This document shows, in pieces, positions 58,716 through 64,000 of a stretch of DNA of 64,000 nucleotides. The position numbers and the translations under genes were made by a program. The notes beneath the pieces were generated by a model. It made no database searches. It was not told where the DNA came from and saw only the letters and a list, made by a program, of their open reading frames with translations. The stretch's first letter is position 1. Every line of letters begins with the position of its first letter. Source of the stretch: Symbiodinium natans (taxonomy: Eukaryota; Sar; Dinophyceae; Suessiales; Symbiodiniaceae); NCBI GenBank assembly GCA_905221605.1, contig CAJNDS010001424.1:690450-754449 (forward strand), in the 5' to 3' direction.

Positions 58716-58822
58716 CTACTATTTGCTTAAGAACCATGCAAAAAACTCAAAATAAGAATCCCTGTACTACCCTGATAAGGAAGAATATGTTTTTTGGGGG
58801 GGTTCTTAAGCAAAATAGTAGT
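58716..58822 (+). mobile_element. Class H TIR element, best copy
   Basis: ACTACTATTTGCTTAAGAAC at the left and GTTCTTAAGCAAAATAGTAG at the right are inverted repeats with a single additional base. The centre has ATAAGAATCCCTGTACTACC and CTGATAAGGAAGAATATG. The length is 107 bp. Confidence 0.85.
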
Positions 58823-58838
58823 TCAGCCGTGTGTGCAG

Positions 58839-58922
58839 GCGGTCGTCCGCCGCTACCTGGCACTCCTGCGCCAGAATCCAGATGTTCCTGCGAATCCGCA
58901 CCATGTGTCATCCCTGGCATCG
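58839..58922 (+). CDS. Unidentified helical protein, exon 5
   Basis: GTGTGCAG|GCGGTC...GCATCG|GTTGCC gives 28 codons in phase 0 (AVVRRYLALLRQNPDVPANP then HHVSSLAS). The class H element at 58716-58822 ends 16 bases before the acceptor-side exon border, inside the intron. Confidence 0.75.
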
Positions 58923-59052
58923 GTTGCCCTAAACCCCAGACCCCAAACCCTAAATCCGGACGTTCGTGCGTTGAATAGAACTATATGAAGTCATCCTGGT
59001 ATACCCTAACCGGCACATCTGTTTGTACTCCAGCTTGCCATTGTATACTATC

Positions 59053-59157
59053 GGGGTCGGAGTCATTTCTAATCATATCCCTTATGGTCCGATTAAGTCA
59101 TTATACTATAAGAACCTCCCAAAACCCTATTTTAACTATTCAGGTCCCTAGAGCAGC
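59053..59157 (+). mobile_element. Class E repeat element, copy 2
   Basis: It matches 5350-5461 over GGGGTCGGA, TCTAATCATATCCCTTATGG, TATACTATAAGAACCTCCC and CTATTCAGGTCCCTA. The last 30 bases are repeated at 59231-59263 just before an exon, where they provide the acceptor. Confidence 0.6.
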
Positions 59158-59263
59158 CCTAAACCCTAAACCCTAAACCCTCAAAGCCCTAAACCCTAAA
59201 CTCCCTACACCCTAAACCCTACACCCTAAACCCTATTCTAATTTTTCAGGCCCCTATATTCAG

Positions 59264-59344
59264 CACCTTCGCCTCTGCCCCAAGGTGGCTGTGTTCAGCC
59301 GAGCGCTTGTCGAGGCCTGGCTGCCAGAAAGCAATTGTCTGCTT
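59264..59344 (+). CDS. Unidentified helical protein, exon 6
   Basis: The exon follows TATTCAG in phase 0 and encodes HLRLCPKVAVFSRALVEAWL and then PESNCLL, ending at a GA donor or within the next array. The acceptor sequence is duplicated upstream (59125-59157) with a CCCTAAA array in between. Exons 3 to 6 keep phase over 1 kb. The gene is real, but the family is unknown to me. Confidence 0.65.
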
Positions 59345-59767
59345 CGATTTAGGGTTTAGGTTGAGGGTTTAGGGTTTAGGGTTAGGGTTTAGGGTTTGGG
59401 GTTTAGGGTTTAGGGTTTAGGTTTTAGGTTCGCAGACGGTTGTACAGAGTTGGGGTCGCACAAAGTCTTGACCGAAAGTTTGAGACGAATCGAATCGACC
59501 AAAAGTGTCTCTTTTGGAGCTTGGGCTCACGTTTTTTAGGAGAGGCCTGGGTGGGTGAAGTGTCGCGGGACTGTTCTGGCGCTGGACTACCCCACTGCAA
59601 GGGCAAGCAGAATGCAGCTCCGAGCTTTAGGGTTTCGAGTTTAGGGTTGAGGGTTTAGGGTTTAGGGTTTATAGGGTTTAGGGGCTTGTCCCACACCGGC
59701 ACACGCAACTTGATCGCACGTAGTTCGCTCTGAAGTTCACACTCGCACGATCTTATCTGCCTCCCGA

Positions 59768-59787
59768 GCCGTAGCCATTTCTTCCAG
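59768..59787 (+). other. Relict spliced leader upstream of the aldolase
   Basis: GCCGTAGCCATTTCTTCCAG starts with 13 bases identical to the dinoflagellate spliced leader (D+CCGTAGCCATTT) and ends with a degraded version of its TGGCTCAAG tail. It lies on the coding strand 28 bases before the ATG. By chance such a 13-base match is expected far less than once in this window. Confidence 0.75.
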
Positions 59788-59815
59788 TCATTTTTCGCCA
59801 AAGCAGTTTCCAGAC

Positions 59816-61615
59816 ATGTCCTTGGCTCCCATTGGTCTCCCAAACGTGCTGCCGGCAGATGTGTTGGCGGAGCTCAAGGAGACTGCTAAAATGCTCTGTG
59901 CGCCAGGCACGAGTCATCAACGAGAGGGAGAGAGCGAGAGGGAGAGCGACGACCACCTCGAAAGTAAGCAGCCGACTGTGTTGCATGAGAGCCATCATGT
60001 CCTCCATGTGCCTATGGTTCTTGAATATCAGTTGGTTACGATCCTTTAGCTGCTTTATCTTGGCGGTTTTCTTAAATGGTTGACCAGATATACATGTGTC
60101 TCGTTGAACTGTCTTTGTGGGTCTTAAGACGGAGAACCCAAACCCTAAAGCCTATAAGTTATACTTGGAGGTTCATGGGTACTTAAGTAGGGCCACATGT
60201 ACCCTAAGTAAGGCGAAAAATGTAGCCACCCTCCTTAGCCTCCGACTGACAACGCCTACGATAACGAGGCAAAGGCTTCTTAGCAGCTGATGAAAGCGCT
60301 GGACCATGGCTTCGCGCAGGCCATGCAGAGGCAGCGAAGATTCCGGACGCTTAGTCTTGGCAGTCAAGGCTTAGTATATTTCCAACAGGATAGGACCGGA
60401 TAGCAGTTTATTCCAGCAGGCGAGGGTTTGCAGGAAGTGGTTTTGCAACTGGTGGCTTGCCGCCCCCAGCAAACAGGCCGCATGTGCATGCAGTGCTGTG
60501 AAAGTGCTGAGGACGTCATCGAGAACAGGGCTGCTTACCGAGCGATGTGCTTCTCCACGCCTGGCCTGAGCGAGCACATCAGCGGGGTCATTCTCCACTG
60601 GGAGACTCTCCTGCAGGATGATGCAAAGGGCAAGCCGATGGTGGAAATCATCAAAGAGAATGGCATGATTCCAGGCATCAAGGTGGACAAAGGCTACAAC
60701 AAGAAGGGCATGTGGGGAACACCTGTTGGTCCGCTTGGCCATCCGGAGGTTGCCACTGTTGGCTTAGACGACCTCCAGCAGAAGTGCGCGCAGGCGTATG
60801 CGAAGGGCGCCCGCTTTGCCAAATGGCGCAACGTCTTGCAACTGGATCCATCCAAGGGAATGCCCACTGATCTATCCATTGCAGATACCGTTCACACCTT
60901 GGCACGCTATGCATCCATCTGCCAGAGCGAACGCTTGGTGCCCATCGTTGAGCCTGAGATCGTTCCTAATGGCGGCCCATGCTGGATTTAGTTGATTCTC
61001 AGTGTTTTGCAAGGATTGGCATTTCAGTGGAGAGGTTTTGTGTTTTACTGCCAAGATCACAGAAGCGAGGGTTCGATCGCATTCCAAGGCAATCATGACA
61101 TCAACTACTGCGCGGAGATGACAAATAAAGTCTTGGCAGCACAGTTCAAGGCTCTGGCCGATCACCACATCTTCTTGGAGGGCGCTGTGCTGAAGCCAAA
61201 CATGGTCAAGAATGGCCTGGGCGGTCCGAAGGCAAGCGCCGAGACCATTGCGACCCTGACGTGCCAGACCTTGCTGCGCACAGTTCCGCCTTCTATGCCA
61301 GGCATTTTCTTCCTGTCCGGCGAGACAGCCTTGAATGAAGACAACGAGGAAGAGGCCACCATCAATCTGAGCACCATGAACCGTCTCTTTGCGGGAAAGC
61401 TGCCTTGGCATTTGTCCTTCTCCTACGGCAAAGCCTTGCAGAAGACCTGCATTGTCACTTGGCTGGGAAAGACCGAGAACGAGGCTGCAGCCCAGAAGGC
61501 CCTCAAGGCACGCGCCAATGCAAACTCGGACGCGGTTTTCGGCAAGTACACGCCTGGCAGCTGCGCAAGTGTTGGCACCGATGGCAATGTGATGCAAGCG
61601 GCCGGTCCTTACTAA
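59816..61615 (+). CDS. FBA: Class I fructose-bisphosphate aldolase, four exons
   Basis: Exons 59816-59906, 60269-60319, 60477-60971 and 61089-61615 add up to 1,164 bases, 387 codons plus stop, close to the usual ~360. The enzyme splits fructose-1,6-bisphosphate into two triose phosphates in glycolysis, gluconeogenesis or the Calvin cycle. Exon 1 ends CAPG; exon 2 gives GKGFLAADESAG with the conserved Asp and Glu; exon 3 carries HISGVILHWETL, GIKVDKGY, AKWRNVLQLD and VPIVEPEIVPN; exon 4 has EGAVLKPNMVKNG with the Schiff-base lysine, FLSGE and LSFSYGKALQ and ends in the C-terminal Tyr. No plastid transit peptide precedes exon 1, so a cytosolic enzyme is likely. Introns 1 to 3 are GC-AG or the like, with AG|GC or TG|GC at both borders. 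The exon 2 to 3 join is the least certain because the sequence between ADESAG and ENRAAYR is poorly conserved. Confidence 0.85.
59907..60268 (+). other. Aldolase intron 1 with class B element
   Basis: The 362-base intron has donor CCAG|GCACGA and acceptor CGAG|GCAAAG. It contains a class B left half (ACTTGGAGGTTCATGGGTAC then TTAAGTAGGGCCACATGTAC CCTAAGTA) at 60163-60212, which suggests element insertion within the intron. Confidence 0.7.
60320..60476 (+). other. Aldolase intron 2
   Basis: The 157-base intron has donor GCAG|GCCATG and acceptor ACAG|GCCGCATG. Borders repeat AG|GCC. No array or element is present inside. Confidence 0.6.
60972..61088 (+). other. Aldolase intron 3
   Basis: The 117-base intron has donor AATG|GCGGCC and acceptor CAAG|GCAATC. 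The join gives PNG-NHD, the expected aldolase sequence, so the non-canonical GC donor is well supported. Confidence 0.85.
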
Positions 61616-62630
61616 GCCCCAGGACCCAGTGAACAGCCAAAGGCCCACGGCCCTGAGTCTTGGCTTCTTGTTTTTGTGCCGCTGCACAGCGGCGAATTCG
61701 TTTCACAGCCGGGCGATTGTGCGGCCTAGCTGCCATGCTCTGTGCGGGGCGTGCCCTGAGATATTTCACGGGCCCACCTTGAGAGCATTGAGGGGTTGAT
61801 GCATCCTGTTGCATGAGGGCGAGAGCCGGAGGCCACTCTTGGTGTTTCCGTTGGCCCTGAGAGATCGAGATCGTTTTGAGTCGTTGCCAAGAAGCGCCAA
61901 AAAGAAACGCCACATTTGAAGGCCTTCTTTGCGCGCCAGAAGGATGCATGAGAATTGCTTGGCGGCCAGCTCTGGGTTTAGGGGTTTAGGGGTTTAGAGT
62001 TGAGGGCCTAGGGTTTTTTAGGTTGTTTGATTGCTTTTTGGGTTCTAGGGCTCTTTAGGGTTCTTTAAAGAGTTTTTAGGGTTCTTTAGGGTTTTTAGAG
62101 GTTTTTAGGGTTTTTAGGGTTTTAGGGTTTTTTTTTGGTTTTGAGGGGCCCAAGTAGCGGCTGCAACTGCGGAGAGGCCGGACTTCACAGCGACCATGTG
62201 GTGGAGGCAATGGCGAGCGCGCTCGGAGCTCAAGGTGAATGCTTGAAGGTTCAAGGAGGGTTTGGGGTTTAGGGTTTAGGGGTTAGGGTTTAGGGTTTAG
62301 GGTTTAGGGTTTAGGGCTACTTGCAAGTAGGGTTATAAGTACCCTAAGTAAGGTTATAAACAGAGTTACCCTACTTACAACCCCACCTAGAAGTACCCAG
62401 GAACCTCTACGTAGGGATGCAGTCAGGGCGCAAAAGTGGGCTTGCGATGTTAGGGGTACCTCATTGGGGTCCTTTCTACCAGGGAATCCTACTATTTGGG
62501 GTCTATTTTAGGGTGCCCCTCATTTTCGTAAGCCGCCAAGTCGAGTCTTTCTGCCAACTGGACATGTACAAGGTTTAGGGTTTAGGGTTTAGGGTTTAGG
62601 GTTTAGGGTTGCTGAAGCTGTCAAGCGCAG
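61616..62630 (+). other. Aldolase 3' region, T-rich repeats and elements
   Basis: A unique 3' flank runs to about 61970. Degenerate TTTTTAGGG repeats lie at 61972-62135. A TTTAGGG array lies at 62257-62317. A class B element (CTACTTGCAAGTAGGGTTAT ... GTACCCAGGAACCTCTACGT) lies at 62319-62415. A class G segment lies at 62450-62540 and an array at 62572-62610. No polyadenylation signal of a conserved type is recognisable. Confidence 0.5.
62319..62415 (+). mobile_element. Class B TIR element
   Basis: The centre AAGTAAGGTTATAAACAGAGTTACCCTACTTACAA is itself partly palindromic, and the right end AAGTACCCAGGAACCTCTAC is the inverse of the consensus left end ACTTGGAGGTTCATGGGTAC. The left end has been replaced by array sequence. 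Confidence 0.6.
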
Positions 62631-62699
62631 GTTTCCACCCGAGCCCAAGCCATGAGGCTCATCGGGTGTCCAGGACTGCCCGCTAGCATCCGCCACGTA
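62631..62699 (+). CDS. Exon-like island
   Basis: AAGCGCAG|GTTTCC...CACGTAG|TGAAG encodes VSTRAQAMRLIGCPGLPASI and then RHV. The frame stays open through the intervening AT-rich element into the next island. The product is unknown. Confidence 0.4.
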
Positions 62700-62850
62700 G
62701 TGAAGACTATAGATCCTCTTAGGAATTCTTTGTACTGTTTTCTTATACAACCCGAGGGAATATTCAAAACGCATGATTCTAGAAATAAGTATTTTTCTTT
62801 ATATACAACCCAAGGGAATATTAAACAAGCAGAATTCTTATTAAGGTTTG

Positions 62851-62941
62851 TAGAAGAGACAGTCGCAGCTTCGGCAGCCCCAAGCGGTCGTGCACCCTGG
62901 GAGCTCAGGCTACTTCCAGAGGGCATCGGCCGTGACCTCAG
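62851..62941 (+). CDS. Exon-like island
   Basis: The segment after TTTGTAG encodes EETVAASAAPSGRAPWELRL and then LPEGIGRDLR in the same frame as 62631-62699. Between the two is an AT-rich segment with a direct repeat (TATACAACCC.AGGGAATATT at 62741 and 62801), which looks like an inserted element. Confidence 0.4.
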
Positions 62942-63050
62942 ACTTTCACAAGGCCTAGGACCTTACGCCCCTTTTTGGAGGGTTTAGGGTTTATACAGGG
63001 TTAAGGGTTTTAGGCTAACTAGGACCCAGAAAGGCCCTGATCCCCTTTTT

Positions 63051-63060
63051 TTTTGTTGTT

Positions 63061-63091
<31 letters not shown>

Positions 63092-63092
63092 G
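63051..63092 (+). repeat. Poly-T followed by poly-G tract
   Basis: A T run (63051-63070, interrupted once by GTTG upstream) passes directly into more than 20 G. The same T-to-G junction occurs at 27961-27993 and 39370-39400. Confidence 0.85.
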
Positions 63093-63359
63093 GTGGCTGA
63101 GCAAAATAGGGTCTATTTAGAAGCTACCGCCTGGGATTATTAATCAATTTTAGCATATCCAAGACAACCCAGCTACTTCTCCAACAACGTCTCACGCATA
63201 TGCGCACTTAGACAACTCATTTCGGACTGATAAATGTTTTGGCTCTTGCAATCTCAGACCCTAAGCCCGGAACCCTGACCACAAATTCGTACACTCTAAA
63301 ACCCTACACAAGAAACTCTATACCGTATTTCCTAAACTCTAACTCCTAAACCCAGAATC

Positions 63360-64000
63360 TAGAAAGAAAAGGAGGAAAAAGAAAGAATCATGTGCAGACG
63401 TTCCTGTGTTCCTATCTTCGGAGTTCTTCTATTCCTATCTCTGCTGATTTTTCAGAATGGAAGGAGGGCTTCATTTTCCCTCTCACTTTTCCTTTCACTT
63501 TTCTTTTCTCACTCCAAGCAGAAGGGAGAAGACAAGGGAGAGAGGTGAGAGATAGAGAGCCCCTTACAGCTCAATAAATAGAAAGGTGACAAAAATGGAT
63601 GAAAAGATCGCCTGCTTTCATTTCTAAACGGCCTGTCCCCGCCTTCTTTTCTTTGCACAGTGCAGACATAAATAAACACGAAAGAAGAAAGAGGCCCTTT
63701 CCCTACTATTTCCTTCGCTATCCTGGAATCCTGGTTCGGAAAAGAAAGGAACAGCTACCAGCCCCCCTCCCGACTTTCATCTTTCCATTTCTTTTGTTTC
63801 GTCACGCTCAAACGGACAGAAGAAGGGCGGCCTCTAGTGTTTCCTCGCCTCCTTCTGCACTGTTATAACTTCCTTTCTTTTCTCTTCTGTTGCTTTGTGT
63901 GACAGGTGCGGGGGCATTTCTTTCACTTTTCCCATCGAAGAAAGGCTCCCTTCCTATCCGCATATTTTCTTTTCTCTTCCTTCCGAAAAAGACGAAAAGA
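63360..64000. other. Array-free, purine/pyrimidine-biased terminal segment of unknown origin
   Basis: The last ~640 bases contain no TTTAGGG units, in contrast to the rest of the window. They consist of alternating AGAAAGAAAAGG-type and TTTCTTTTCTCTTCC-type runs. Open frames here (for example 63599-63868) have no protein-like features. The look is reminiscent of organellar non-coding DNA, but I cannot identify a match. Confidence 0.4.

Noticed and set aside
60872-61687. Minus-strand frame of 271 codons opposite the aldolase
   Set aside because: It is a shadow of the GC-rich aldolase exons; the + strand carries all conserved aldolase residues and the splice joins.
1-64000. A true chromosome end (telomere) within the window
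   Set aside because: Arrays are short, occur in both orientations throughout, and are surrounded by genes and elements on both sides.

Overview
The window is nuclear DNA of a dinoflagellate, most likely a suessialean or Symbiodiniaceae-type alga; the species cannot be fixed from the sequence. The evidence is: every gene I can support lies on the + strand; coding sequence is cut into many short exons with GT-AG, GC-AG and GA-AG borders; plant-type telomere heptamers (TTTAGGG/CCCTAAA) fill introns and spacers; a class I aldolase of algal type carries a relict of the dinoflagellate spliced leader just before its start codon; and a Ty1/copia-type retrotransposon has the enlarged polyprotein seen in dinoflagellates.

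Layout. 1-2.2 kb: exons of a membrane protein. 2.2-9.4 kb: telomere-like arrays, inverted-repeat elements and isolated exon-like islands. 9.5-10.8 kb: four phase-matched exons of a helical, EF-hand-like protein. 11.1-12.0 kb: a tandem array of ~98-bp units, each with internal inverted symmetry. 12.5-13.7 kb: a gene with six ~43-residue repeats and three DnaJ-like zinc clusters, broken by one missing base. 19-24.3 kb: a serine/threonine protein kinase in at least eight exons, with HRD, DFG and APE on separate exons. 30.2 and 31.5 kb: single strong exons. 35.2-36.9 kb: a helical protein gene. 38.4-41 kb: exons of an OPR/RAP-like helical-repeat protein, probably for organelle RNA. 45.5-55.5 kb: a 9.9-kb LTR retrotransposon. 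56.2-59.3 kb: exons of an unidentified helical protein. 59.8-61.6 kb: a complete four-exon fructose-bisphosphate aldolase. 62-64 kb: more elements, then a pyrimidine-rich tail unlike the rest.

Three processes have shaped the window. Short terminal-inverted-repeat elements carry a GT at one end and an AG at the other and sit exactly at exon borders, so they behave as introners (mobile introns). Telomere-like arrays occur every few hundred bases, and several are bracketed by direct duplications of 9, 9, 12 and ~38 bp, which suggests insertion at staggered breaks. Both have inflated introns, and reading frame and splice phase had to be followed across them to recover genes.

The retrotransposon is the most striking object. 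It has near-identical LTRs, a primer site complementary to the anticodon region of initiator tRNA-Met, a CCCH finger in Gag, two tandem protease-like domains, a cytosine-5-methyltransferase-like domain, a DD35E integrase, a 2-oxoglutarate/Fe(II)-dioxygenase-like domain, reverse transcriptase, RNase H and a membrane/Cys-His tail. It is inserted inside a telomere-like array with a TAGGG target duplication.
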